From Planctomycetia bacterium (GTDB lineage Bacteria > Planctomycetota > Planctomycetia > Pirellulales > Thermoguttaceae): 57,856 bases of DNA. Each line of letters opens with the position of its first letter. Positions within the stretch are counted from its first letter, which is position 1. The stretch covers positions 1-57,856 of the forward strand of contig JAUNBG010000022.1 of assembly GCA_030527205.1 (NCBI GenBank), given 5' to 3'. Below are positions 16,448 through 25,557 of the stretch, piece by piece. Below the pieces are notes generated by a model, which did no database searches, was not told where the DNA came from, and was given only the letters and a program-made list of their open reading frames with translations. The translations under genes and the position numbers were made by a program.

Positions 16448-16495
16448 AAAGAACGGTTCCAAAAATCGGTTCCAAAGAACGGTTCCAAAAATCGG
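16448..16495. repeat. Two 22-base direct repeats
   Basis: Identical 22-base units at 16448-16469 and 16474-16495 (each contains AAAGAACGGTTCC and ends AAAAATCGG) are separated by four bases. They lie just beyond the 3' end of the minus-strand gene at 16525, in the convergent intergenic space. No function is apparent. Confidence 0.6.
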
Positions 16496-16524
16496 GCAAA
16501 CGGATCATCATGAAATCGTTCGTA

Positions 16525-19500
16525 TTATCGTTGAATCACAACAAACGGTTCGAGAAGTCCATAAGGAATAACGTCGTAAACAATGCCGCTCGGTTGACTT
16601 GCTGGAGCGTTAAAGAAACAGTGTGGCCAGGCGGATCCGCGAATTTTGCCGGAATGATGCGGTCCAAAAAGATTTTTCGGCGTTCCGACAATAACAACGT
16701 CAATGACATTTTGCCCTTTCTGAATCCATTTTGTTATCTCGCATTCACAGGGCTCACAGAAAATATATCCAACAAGTTCTTTGTTGACAAAGACTTTCGC
16801 AACAGCTCCATTCCATTTTGCCGACAGATTGAAATCTTCCAACGAACCGATTCGCGGAAGCTTGACAAAATATTGGTTCGTTTCCGAATGTTCTTTGATA
16901 TCAAACGTTTCGGAATAGGATACTCCGTTTGAATAAAACGGCATTCCCTGATTGTTCCAGGTCGGAAGAAAGTTGTTTGAATATAAGCCGCTTCGATCAA
17001 CAAGATATTTCGCTTTTCGATCAAAAGAACGAAAGACGAGTTCACTGGAACATTTTTCAACTGTGACATCGGGAATAACGCTATATTCTCCCTGATCGTT
17101 TTGCGTTAAAAATTCAATTTCGGATAATCCAACAAAAGCGTTGTCATTGTTTGTATCTTTAAAACGATCAGACATAATGTCCGATTCGGGAACGGGATAA
17201 GTTATTCCCGCATGATTTGAATCAATTTTAATAAGAATGCAGTCCGTTTCCTCAACGGATTCATCAAAGGAAATCATTTCGGGATAAAACGGACTTCCTG
17301 TTCCCCCTGACGGCGCTTCGTTCAAACTGAATTTCCCGAGAATAGAGAATTCTGACCATTCATTCTCTGTAACCTTATCTAAATGCTCATTTTTGGACAA
17401 GACGGTCATTTTGGCAATGCCGCGTTTTGTCTGATTGATTTCTACGTAATTCCAAATTTTTGCCCCGCAAACCTTATATTTTTTGCCGAGATTAAAAAGA
17501 ATGTAAGGGGCAAGATCGTTTTTCCCCTTTTCATAATTGATGCCGGAAGATAACCAGGAAACGCCTTCCTGTTCTGATGAATGACCCTTAAAATGCTCGG
17601 GGTCCGAACCGTTTTCAAAAACAAATTGAAGAGGTTTCGACGGGCAAATCAAAAATCCCTTCTCTTGATATTTCAGCGAAAAATCGCCAATGATAAAAAT
17701 GGGCATGATTTCACAAAACATATTCATTGGAGATATTTTGATGGACAAGGAATTTTCGCCGCTTTGAATAGCGCCGGAAATATCGATTTTGCCAAAAGAT
17801 CGATCAAGAAACCAGTCGCCTTTTTGGGGGGCAATTGATTTCCCGTTACACGCAATGTCATAAAGATGAGCCGCTTCGACAACGGCATAAAGGCGGTTCT
17901 CGTTGTCAAGAGTTGTCATAAACTCTTTATCAATATTGAATTTGTAAGTTGCTTCAAAACCAGATTGAGGATCAAACGTTTTCGAAATCAGAGAGTCGCG
18001 AAATTGAACGCTTGTATTCCAGGGATTCCCGCCGGGAAAACCATGATTTTTCCATAATTGATCGTTTGCCGCATAAAAATAAGCGTTTTCCAAACTTTCA
18101 TTTCCAACTTTCAAATCACAATAATCGATAACAAGAACATTGGGGTCAACTCGTTCAACTTTCGGAATATCCAACGGTTCAATGATAACGTCTTTTGACG
18201 TTGAAAGAGTTTGGGATTCCCATGGACTTTCTCCATATGTCATCAAAAGGGCAAGACTTCCGCAGGGAGGGAGATCAAAGTCTAGAAAAATAACGTCTTG
18301 AGATTGATCATAACTCGATTTTAAATAAGGCGAAATCGTTCCAGTCTGTAAATCAAGTTGCTCAATTTTCGACCAATAAACAACTTGATCCAGAGATTTC
18401 AAGGGGCGACAGAGAATTTTCCCTTGAACTGCTTCTTGATTATTGGTGTTGCAAATAAATATAAATTCGCCATTTGCAAGATAACGTCGTTGATGAAAGA
18501 CCTGATTCTTATTCAAACTGCAATTTTGATTTTTCGCTTCAATATTCGAAAAAGACGTTCCCGTCGTTGCGGGTTCGTTTTCGCCTTTTACAAAGAACAT
18601 CCGATGCAGAAGAGCCATAAAATAAACAGAATCGACATTGAGACGAACAAGACCAAATCGTTCAATTTTTTCGGAAAAGTCTCTGAATTCTGTAGCAGAA
18701 TCCTGATCGGAAGAGGCAAGCAATTCAGAATAAAGAGCCGAAGTCGTTTCGTCCAGAGAGTCAAGAGTTTTTCCATCAATAACATTCGGAAGATCAGAGA
18801 AATAGAATATTTTGCCCCCTTTTTTGACGAAATCACAAAGAAGCATAAGGGTCGATCGATTAAGATTTTCCAAAAAGGGCGGAAGAACAACATATCGATA
18901 GGACGCTTTCCCAACACAGAATGCCGTCTTTTCAACGGTTAAGCCATTTTTGTCCTGAAAACTCCCTTTGTCAACTTTCCCCAGACGTTCAATAATGTCT
19001 TCGCTTCCAAGATCATATTCAATTTGGGCCGCTTCCAGTTTTCGAATAAAATCAGCAAATGAATTACCGATTTCATTCAATTTTGAATTGCCTTGATACA
19101 TCCAGGCGGTTGTCGTCGGCTGGATGACAAGAATGTCATTTTTTTGAACGCCTTGCGAAATCAAATAAGAAATTCGTGTGTGATAATTTGCCATTGCGTT
19201 ATAGGCGTCCCACCAAGACGCGTGATATGAAAACGATTGCGGATGATCATGCTTTCGAGCTCCCCGAATCGTTATATAAGAAAGATGTTCATCTGTTGTA
19301 TTGACTCCCAGAGCGTAAGACCAATCCCCGATACGTTTCATATCTTCGAAACGCAAATCCCAGCCTCCCGCTCCGTATGTTTCGCTTAACGTTCGAGAAT
19401 GTCCGAGTTGATTTGCAACGGATCCCAACTCTCGAACGGCCCGATTATTTCCAAATTGCGCGTTAACGCTGTCCGACCAATTGTTCATTAAAAGATCAAT

Positions 19501-20607
19501 TGCCGGACGTTGATGCCAGGCATACATTGCCATATTATCAGGCCCAGAACTAACGCCAGGCCAGCCATGCTCCCAATAATGACCAGTAAACTCGAGCTTG
19601 TTTTCTTCGCAGAAGTTAAAATTGGGTTTGGACCAGCGCTCAATAAACATTTTAAGTAATGTTTGTTGAAAATTATGTCTTGCCTGTTTCCAAGTGACGA
19701 CAGAACCATTGCTTAACGTCAATGTTGATTCGCAAATCAAAAGAGGAAGAGCATCAATGAGAGAATAATGAAATTTATTTTCAAAAAATTCCGGGAGATC
19801 TTCGGTCCATGTAAAATGGCCTGCGCTCTGAAGATGCGGTTCATCAGTAAAAATCCCGGGAAGACGTTTTGCAAACTGGTCGCCGACTTCGCGTTTATAA
19901 GCTTCATGAGTAATTTCAATAAATTTTTCCGTAACCCCTTTTTGAAGAAGATCAACATAAAAGGTTCCGCCAAACCAACTGCTGCTTCCAGCCAAAGCAG
20001 TCTTTGCGACAAGCCATTCCCCCTTTGGAAGCGATTTTGATTTCTTCATTTCCTCTGAAACGTTTTGATATTGACCATTTGCGTTCTTTTGATAAATGAA
20101 AAGAATGTTCTCATCAATAGTTTCAAGCGAAGAGACAGTTTGCAAAAGAAGTCCCTTTCCTCTTGATTCGGGAAGCGATTCTGGAACCAATCCGCCCGCA
20201 AAACCGCTTGGATACGAGTTTTCATCATAAATCCATATGTTCATGTCAAGTTTTTCAGCTTCGTCAAGAGCAACTTTCCAAAGGCGAAACCAATCCGCAG
20301 AAAGATAGGGCGTCATCAAACCGGGACGCGGATGAACAAACGCTTGTTTAACCTGTTGCGACGCCAAATCTTGAAGCGTTTGACGGATTTGTTCTTCGGT
20401 CAGGAAATCATTCCAGACCCAAAGCGGGGCCGTTGAAAAATGACGTCCCGGTCCTTTGAGAAATGTCTCTTTAACTTCAGCCGTTGTCGGATTGGTTGAT
20501 AAATTTAAACTTGATATTTGAGCGAATATTGTATTGTTCGTTATCGACAACCAAAAGAGCGCCAATATCAATAAAAGCTTTAATATTTGCTTTTGAGTCC
20601 TTTTCAT
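16525..20607 (-). CDS. Very large secreted glycoside hydrolase, GH106-related
   Basis: A 1360-residue protein with a signal peptide (ILKLLLILALFWLSITNNTIFA). The catalytic part begins near residue 55 with APLWVWNDFLTEEQIRQTL, QAFVHPRPGLMTPYLS and NIWIYDENSYPSGFAGG, a pattern of GH106-like TIM-barrel proteins; EPHLQSAG and HYWEHGWPG follow. Near residues 1000-1100 lies a discoidin-like (F5/8 type C) region, and the last 150 residues resemble a galactose-binding jelly roll (WNGAVAKVFVNKELVGYIF). The exact CAZy family is uncertain; relatives are usually annotated only as glycosyl hydrolases or alpha-L-rhamnosidases. GAAGGA precedes the ATG at suitable distance. Together with the GH106 and GH127 genes it suggests a plant-polysaccharide utilisation region, although no transporter or regulator is adjacent. 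Confidence 0.75.
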   Translation of the reverse strand: MKRTQKQILKLLLILALFWLSITNNTIFAQISSLNLSTNPTTAEVKETFLKGPGRHFSTAPLWVWNDFLTEEQIRQTLQDLASQQVKQAFVHPRPGLMTPYLSADWFRLWKVALDEAEKLDMNIWIYDENSYPSGFAGGLVPESLPESRGKGLLLQTVSSLETIDENILFIYQKNANGQYQNVSEEMKKSKSLPKGEWLVAKTALAGSSSWFGGTFYVDLLQKGVTEKFIEITHEAYKREVGDQFAKRLPGIFTDEPHLQSAGHFTWTEDLPEFFENKFHYSLIDALPLLICESTLTLSNGSVVTWKQARHNFQQTLLKMFIERWSKPNFNFCEENKLEFTGHYWEHGWPGVSSGPDNMAMYAWHQRPAIDLLMNNWSDSVNAQFGNNRAVRELGSVANQLGHSRTLSETYGAGGWDLRFEDMKRIGDWSYALGVNTTDEHLSYITIRGARKHDHPQSFSYHASWWDAYNAMANYHTRISYLISQGVQKNDILVIQPTTTAWMYQGNSKLNEIGNSFADFIRKLEAAQIEYDLGSEDIIERLGKVDKGSFQDKNGLTVEKTAFCVGKASYRYVVLPPFLENLNRSTLMLLCDFVKKGGKIFYFSDLPNVIDGKTLDSLDETTSALYSELLASSDQDSATEFRDFSEKIERFGLVRLNVDSVYFMALLHRMFFVKGENEPATTGTSFSNIEAKNQNCSLNKNQVFHQRRYLANGEFIFICNTNNQEAVQGKILCRPLKSLDQVVYWSKIEQLDLQTGTISPYLKSSYDQSQDVIFLDFDLPPCGSLALLMTYGESPWESQTLSTSKDVIIEPLDIPKVERVDPNVLVIDYCDLKVGNESLENAYFYAANDQLWKNHGFPGGNPWNTSVQFRDSLISKTFDPQSGFEATYKFNIDKEFMTTLDNENRLYAVVEAAHLYDIACNGKSIAPQKGDWFLDRSFGKIDISGAIQSGENSLSIKISPMNMFCEIMPIFIIGDFSLKYQEKGFLICPSKPLQFVFENGSDPEHFKGHSSEQEGVSWLSSGINYEKGKNDLAPYILFNLGKKYKVCGAKIWNYVEINQTKRGIAKMTVLSKNEHLDKVTENEWSEFSILGKFSLNEAPSGGTGSPFYPEMISFDESVEETDCILIKIDSNHAGITYPVPESDIMSDRFKDTNNDNAFVGLSEIEFLTQNDQGEYSVIPDVTVEKCSSELVFRSFDRKAKYLVDRSGLYSNNFLPTWNNQGMPFYSNGVSYSETFDIKEHSETNQYFVKLPRIGSLEDFNLSAKWNGAVAKVFVNKELVGYIFCEPCECEITKWIQKGQNVIDVVIVGTPKNLFGPHHSGKIRGSAWPHCFFNAPASQPSGIVYDVIPYGLLEPFVVIQR

Positions 20608-20776
20608 GCTTCTATTATCCTTCTTTAATCATTGTAAAGTTTTTCTGATTCAGTTCATTTCTATTATTTGCTGAGTTTGCGAATTCAATAAGTTCCAATC
20701 TGTTCTATTGTTTTAACAACGTCGTTCCCAAAAGAATTATACATAACGGCAGTTTCATTTGAAAAATATTCGTTTC

Positions 20777-20892
20777 CGTCGCTCATTCAGGTTTTTATCC
20801 TGTTCGTTGCGTCGCTGCGCGAAAATTCTTTTTTCGACGGATAATGTTCTATTCGGGGGCGCGAAAAGAAAAAGCGGCGAAAATACAGTTAA
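20777..20892. repeat. Dispersed repeat R1, copy B
   Basis: An inverted copy of the sequence at about 13573-13688, with roughly 85 percent identity by eye. It lies in the 420-base gap between the Tat-exported protein (start at 22009, end at 21032) and the large glycosidase. The rest of the gap (20608-21031) shows no coding potential. Confidence 0.65.
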
Positions 20893-21031
20893 CTTTATTT
20901 TCCGAAATAATAATTGAAAATAAATTTCTGGCAAAAAGTTGAGAATAGAAAATATAAAGAAACAACAGATTGTTTGGAATACAAACCGTTGTTCTCAAAG
21001 GCGTTCGGGATAATGTTGAAATCGGAATGCT

Positions 21032-22009
21032 TTAACTTTGAACTTCGTTGCGATTTTCATCAATCCATTTTCGAGAATAATTAACGGCTTCCAAATCCAT
21101 ATCACAGAGCGGCGTACAATGGAAAATCAGTCCTTCAATTTCGCCTTCGCGGAATTTTCGGAGAGCGAACTCAAGTTGAATTTTCATCAGTTCGTTTGTT
21201 ACCGGTTGTCCGTTGCCAAAGTCCCACATATAAACGCCCAAAAGCGTTCGTTTGTCTGGAACGATCTGGCGATAACGACGAAAATTGTCTTCCAGATGAA
21301 CCAGGTTGGTTGCGTGCCAAGTCCAAAAGGAAACGACATCACAGAGATCAATATGATATTTTATTCCAGGGTCAAGTTGATGGGAATACAGAACAACAGA
21401 AATATCGGTTTTATGAGGCAAAGAGCAGACTTCGCGACGAAATTGTTCGAGTTGCGATAATGTCAAATGGGCAGGAGAAACTTGTTTGTTGTCTTGAACC
21501 GAATCTTGATTCGGTATTGCAGAGTCGATATAGAAATCGTCGAGAAAGAATCCAACGAGATTGGGCATTTTTTGACAGAGGTCAAAAGCCCATTTTTTCT
21601 TCTGTTCATAAGACTGCGGCGCGCCGTCGATGACGCTCCATGCGACTCTTTTGACGTTTTTGAATTGTTGAACATAATCGTCGAAAGGAGCGTTTGGGGC
21701 ATTTTCATCAGGAGCGGGAAGTCCCAACCAACGAATAACGCAAATGTTGGGAATTCCCATTGAGCGAATTGCGTCGGCCATATCGATTCCGTGTCCTTCT
21801 GGAATATTATAGAGCCCTTTAGTTGAATTGGGGCCGTGTCCCCACATCCAAAGGCGATCGCCCAAACAGGGATCATATTTACATAAATCAGTCGATTTTT
21901 CGTTTGCCTGAAACGAGTCAGACATCGAAAGGAAAAGCGGCGGAATGACCGCAGATTGAATGACCGTTTGAAGAAAATCTCGTCGCTTGATGATTCGTAA
22001 CTTGTTCAT
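21032..22009 (-). CDS. Tat-exported protein of unknown function, possible TIM barrel
   Basis: A 325-residue protein. The N-terminus IIKRRDFLQTVIQSAVIPPLF has the K/R-R-x-F-L twin-arginine pattern followed by a moderate hydrophobic segment, so export by Tat is likely. I do not recognise a named family. Successive strand-helix-like segments (IPNICVIRWLGLP, NVKRVAWSVIDGA, NLVGFFLDDFYID, DISVVLYSHQLD, RTLLGVYMWDFGNG, EGLIFHCTPLCD) suggest a TIM barrel like that of glycoside hydrolases, with an Asp pair in LDDFY at a plausible active-site place. Its position behind the large glycosidase on the same strand supports a role in glycan metabolism, but that is inference. Confidence 0.65.
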   Translation of the reverse strand: MNKLRIIKRRDFLQTVIQSAVIPPLFLSMSDSFQANEKSTDLCKYDPCLGDRLWMWGHGPNSTKGLYNIPEGHGIDMADAIRSMGIPNICVIRWLGLPAPDENAPNAPFDDYVQQFKNVKRVAWSVIDGAPQSYEQKKKWAFDLCQKMPNLVGFFLDDFYIDSAIPNQDSVQDNKQVSPAHLTLSQLEQFRREVCSLPHKTDISVVLYSHQLDPGIKYHIDLCDVVSFWTWHATNLVHLEDNFRRYRQIVPDKRTLLGVYMWDFGNGQPVTNELMKIQLEFALRKFREGEIEGLIFHCTPLCDMDLEAVNYSRKWIDENRNEVQS

Positions 22010-22098
22010 TGTTTCTGCTTTCTAAATAAACGTTTGCGTCAATAGCGTTCGAGTTTTCAAACGATTCTCGAACATAAATAATAGACGTTTTCCCTGAA

Positions 22099-22186
22099 TT
22101 TTTCCGAAATGAGGCGATTTATGGAGCCGCATTACCAAAGGTTATGGGACGGCGAAGCGGAAAAATCTAAGCGTCGGCATTATAAA
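22099..22186 (+). repeat. Dispersed repeat R2, copy 1
   Basis: Eighty-eight bases that recur at 31494-31580 in the same orientation with about a dozen differences. Shared blocks are TTTTTCCGAAATG, GGCGATTTATGGAGCCG, CAAAGGTTATG, CGGAAAAATCTAAG and TCGGCATTATAAA. TTTTTCCG and CGGAAAAA form an inverted pair, so an RNA or DNA hairpin is possible. It is non-coding and lies upstream of the Tat-exported protein gene. Confidence 0.75.
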
Positions 22187-22370
22187 AATTATATAGCATG
22201 GAGTCACTCAATTCAAGACGTCAAGAACGACCATTGAGGAATCGTTTTTTTCTTTATTGTTTGAGTTATGAGTTTCTTCCCGAATATGAATCTATGTCCA
22301 AGTCAAACCAGATTTTTTAAATACGCGTTGCCTTATAAACGTCTGTTTTGGCGGGATTGTCTTCAAAAAA

Positions 22371-23810
22371 TCATGACGATGAATTTTGCGATAACTTTAT
22401 AAGAAAACAGGATAAATCAAGCGTCAACAGAACGATCAGAACAAATAAACAGAAGGAATTTAACGAAATTTCCCGAACGGATGAGTCAGAATTTTGAGAA
22501 ATGTCGCAAGATTTTATTGAAGACGAAGGAGTCGATAAATACGAAACGGATTCTTGAATTAAAGGGACAAAAACCGGATCAAGAGCCATCGAACTCATTG
22601 AAAAATCAGGGCAGGTTGTCCAGCAAAGAATTCGGGAGATCGGCGATAATTGAGGTTCTTCGTTGTCCGTCTTTTTTTGACTTTGAGACGAATCGCGCTT
22701 TGAAGAAAAAGCAGTCCATTCCAAAAGCAACGGAAATCCGCTTTGTTTATCCGTCATTAATATTCGTTTTGATCGAAAAAACGGCGAAGTTGATTCGGAT
22801 AAATTCGTTTTTGGGGCATCGGACATTTTTTCGAACCATTCGTTTGAAACGGAAATGTTGCTCAAAGGGAAAAATTGAAAAACCGGCAATCTTTCGATTC
22901 CGCTGGTTGAGTTTTCAAGAAAAGGTTGAAGTAACGGATGATTTGAAGAAACAATCGTTTCCGGATCATTTGAGGAAGGGAAACGAGAGCGGGAATCACT
23001 CATTTCAATGTCGGGAGCAAATCGCGACCAAAATATCTTGTTCCATTGATTTGTAACGGTTCTGCTTCCCCAAAAGATCATCAATCCCTTTGATTTTTCG
23101 GACGATAAAAAACTCTCGATTTTTTCTGTCTCTTTCTCCAATAAAAAGGATAAATCAACCAAAATCAAAACGTCAAAAGAGAGCAATCGGCGCAAAGGAA
23201 GTTCCGAAAATTGATACGAACTCATTATTTCGACGTCAAAAAGATCTCTTTTGTCAGAAAATGGGTAAGGATTTGAATCAGAAATCGTTTCGTCAGAGTT
23301 TTTTTCATCAACAAGGCGTTTTTCTTCTCTAAAAGAACGTTGAAATGGATTGAGAGCCAAAGCGATATAATCGGCAGGAAAATAAAATGTCGAGACATTC
23401 AATGGAGATTTGAATTGTTGAGAACCCGAATCTGAACCGTCAACAACAAGAACGCTGATTTTGGAATGCCTGGATTCCGCTTTAATTTCGTTCTGTAAAA
23501 CGACATTTGCAAGATTGCTTTCCTTAGCGTTCCATTGCCTGTTGGAAATGAGAAGTTTTGGACGAGAAATGAAAAATGTCAAAAAGAGAATGAAAAGCAA
23601 ACGAAGAATCAAGAGGAAAATTTCCCTTCGGCGCCGATTTTGTTTATGTTGAATTATCAACGGCGACAAAATCGGCAATGTTGCCAAAATGACTCGCGTT
23701 ACTTTTGGATGTCGAGGCCTGAGATAGAAAAACCAGGGAATCAAACAGGCCAAAGCAGCCCAAAGATTCCATGGAAATTCAAATATTAAAGATCCGCTTC
23801 CAACCGTCAA
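22371..23810 (-). CDS. BatA-domain membrane protein
   Basis: A 479-residue protein whose first 90 residues match the BatA/aerotolerance-regulator N-terminal domain: LIFEFPWNLWAALACLIPWF, then a basic segment HKQNRRRREIFLLILRLLFI, giving two membrane helices. A long soluble region follows with a possible degenerate von Willebrand or glutamine-amidotransferase-like fold (ISVLVVDGSDSGSQ, FDVLILVDLSFLL, KGLMIFWGSR), and a final membrane helix near the C-terminus (FCLFVLIVLLTLDLSCFLI). Function is not established; in planctomycetes such proteins are usually near MoxR ATPases and vWA proteins, which are absent here. Its start is three bases after the alkaline phosphatase stop, so the two genes are probably co-transcribed. 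Confidence 0.7.
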   Translation of the reverse strand: MTVGSGSLIFEFPWNLWAALACLIPWFFYLRPRHPKVTRVILATLPILSPLIIQHKQNRRRREIFLLILRLLFILFLTFFISRPKLLISNRQWNAKESNLANVVLQNEIKAESRHSKISVLVVDGSDSGSQQFKSPLNVSTFYFPADYIALALNPFQRSFREEKRLVDEKNSDETISDSNPYPFSDKRDLFDVEIMSSYQFSELPLRRLLSFDVLILVDLSFLLEKETEKIESFLSSEKSKGLMIFWGSRTVTNQWNKIFWSRFAPDIEMSDSRSRFPSSNDPETIVSSNHPLLQPFLENSTSGIERLPVFQFFPLSNISVSNEWFEKMSDAPKTNLSESTSPFFRSKRILMTDKQSGFPLLLEWTAFSSKRDSSQSQKKTDNEEPQLSPISRILCWTTCPDFSMSSMALDPVFVPLIQESVSYLSTPSSSIKSCDISQNSDSSVREISLNSFCLFVLIVLLTLDLSCFLIKLSQNSSS

Positions 23811-23813
23811 CGT

Positions 23814-25304
23814 TTATTTGCCTTCATTATCAAAACCGCTTGCATGCAGCATAAGATTAAAAATGTCCGTATTATCGATGACATTGCCTGAAAAATTCCA
23901 GAATTCTCCCGCTTTGGGATCGTTGAGACGAATCAGAGAATCGACATAATCGACTCCTGCTCCTTTGGCCCATAAGGGAACGAGTCCAAGAGAATGACCG
24001 CTTCCGCCATACTGAACAGACGGAAGAACGCTTTGACCATTATTGACCACAGGATTAAATTGTTTGAAGACATCCTCTTTTTTCAGACTGAATTTTCCAT
24101 TTTCATCGGCATCGAAATAAGTCTCAGGTCCCCAAAGTTGACCCGTTTCATGATCTGCCGTTATAATAACGAGCGTTTCATCCCAACTGCTATACTTTTC
24201 GACCCAATCGCAAACAGCATCGATTGCTTTGGAAAATCCGGTATGCTCAATGACTGTTCCAGCAATATTGCGACTATGATTTGTATGATCAATCAGAGCG
24301 CTTTCAATCATTAAATAGAAACCGTTTTGATTTTGTGAAAGAACATTTAAAGCTGCAATCGACATTGTTGAAAGCGTTGGAACAGAACCGAAAAGCGAAG
24401 GATGACAATGCTGTCGAACGGCTTCCATTCCTTTTTCATCGGAAGCGCCATCGACAGCAAAAATAATACTTTTCGTTCGAGCAACGCCCAAAACCCTCTC
24501 CGGAAGCTCAAGTTTGTTTTGAGCGACAAGATCAGGCGTTTCAGACGCCAATTTTTCAAAGGACGCAAGATCATCAAAGAAAGTCAAGTTAAGATAACCG
24601 TCGTTTTTAACGATTTTTTCCCAGGTTTCCTGGCCTCCGACATATTTATAATCAAGTTCCGGGTCGGTTTCGAGCTCAACGGCTCCTCTTTTGTATTCCG
24701 GATGACCTGCGCCAAAAAGGACTTTGACGTTTTGATTATTCAATTGTTCTTGACAAATAGCGAGAAAATCTCCTCGACTTGACTGATGAGCAACGACAGC
24801 GGCAGGGGTTGCGTCGACAAAATTGGTTGTCGTTACGATTCCGATCGAACGCCCGGCTTCTTGAGCGTATTCGGAATAAAGTTTTAATGGTTGCCCATTA
24901 AAATCAATTCCCAATTGGGAATTTTTGGTTTTTTGACCGGAGTTCAATGCGGTTGCTGCCGCCGCAGAATCCGTTATTCGCGTATACTCGGTTCCTTCAA
25001 GCTGACCGTCAGGATTTTTCCAAATTGTTTCCGGATTATAGCCCTGAGCTTTGTCTGGAGAATAATCTTCTTTCGAAATGGAAAATGTCATAACGCCCAA
25101 ATGTTTGGGAAACTTATGATAGGTTTGGGCGTTCGCTTGACCATATCGCCAATAAGTTCCAGCGATATCGGTATTAAACCCAAATCCGTCGCCGATCATT
25201 AAAATGACATTTTTGGCATTTTGTCCAAAAGAACAGGAAGCAATGATAAAAAAAATCAGCAATGCTCCCATAACAAACCGTTGTCGAAACACAATACTTT
25301 TCAT
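23814..25304 (-). CDS. Secreted alkaline phosphatase
   Basis: A metal-dependent phosphomonoesterase of the PhoA superfamily, about 496 residues. The ATG at 25304 is preferred to one four codons upstream because GAGGAA lies just before it. The signal sequence RFVMGALLIFFIIASCSFG contains IASC, so it may be a lipoprotein. Metal and nucleophile positions are visible: D39 in LMIGDGFG, the serine nucleophile S113 in ITDSAAAATAL, the E-x(4)-DHTNH site in MIESALIDHTNH, and ITADHETG and GGSGHSLG near the C-terminus. It would release phosphate from organic esters in the periplasm. The BatA-domain gene follows after three bases. No pho box could be identified by eye. Confidence 0.92.
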   Translation of the reverse strand: MKSIVFRQRFVMGALLIFFIIASCSFGQNAKNVILMIGDGFGFNTDIAGTYWRYGQANAQTYHKFPKHLGVMTFSISKEDYSPDKAQGYNPETIWKNPDGQLEGTEYTRITDSAAAATALNSGQKTKNSQLGIDFNGQPLKLYSEYAQEAGRSIGIVTTTNFVDATPAAVVAHQSSRGDFLAICQEQLNNQNVKVLFGAGHPEYKRGAVELETDPELDYKYVGGQETWEKIVKNDGYLNLTFFDDLASFEKLASETPDLVAQNKLELPERVLGVARTKSIIFAVDGASDEKGMEAVRQHCHPSLFGSVPTLSTMSIAALNVLSQNQNGFYLMIESALIDHTNHSRNIAGTVIEHTGFSKAIDAVCDWVEKYSSWDETLVIITADHETGQLWGPETYFDADENGKFSLKKEDVFKQFNPVVNNGQSVLPSVQYGGSGHSLGLVPLWAKGAGVDYVDSLIRLNDPKAGEFWNFSGNVIDNTDIFNLMLHASGFDNEGK

Positions 25305-25557
25305 GAAATTCCTCATATTTAAAGAAGGGGCAAAGTCGCGTCAAATTATTTCGTCCAACTTCGCAAAAAACGAAGGCTTTCGCCATTATTTATATAGAAA
25401 CAGCTCAAAATTGAAAACAATTTTTGAGTTTTTGTTTTATCGTTCAAATATTATTTTTGTTACAAAAGGTTGTCTATTCCAAATTATTCGCTGAAATGTT
25501 AAATAAATGTTTCTTTAATCTTAGCTTTCCTTTTTTTCGGCATCTTTGCCGTTTGAG

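Noticed and set aside
16448..16495. Possible CRISPR-like repeats
   Set aside because: Only two 22-base units with a four-base gap; no spacers and no cas genes. No other regularly spaced repeats with unique spacers were seen in the window.
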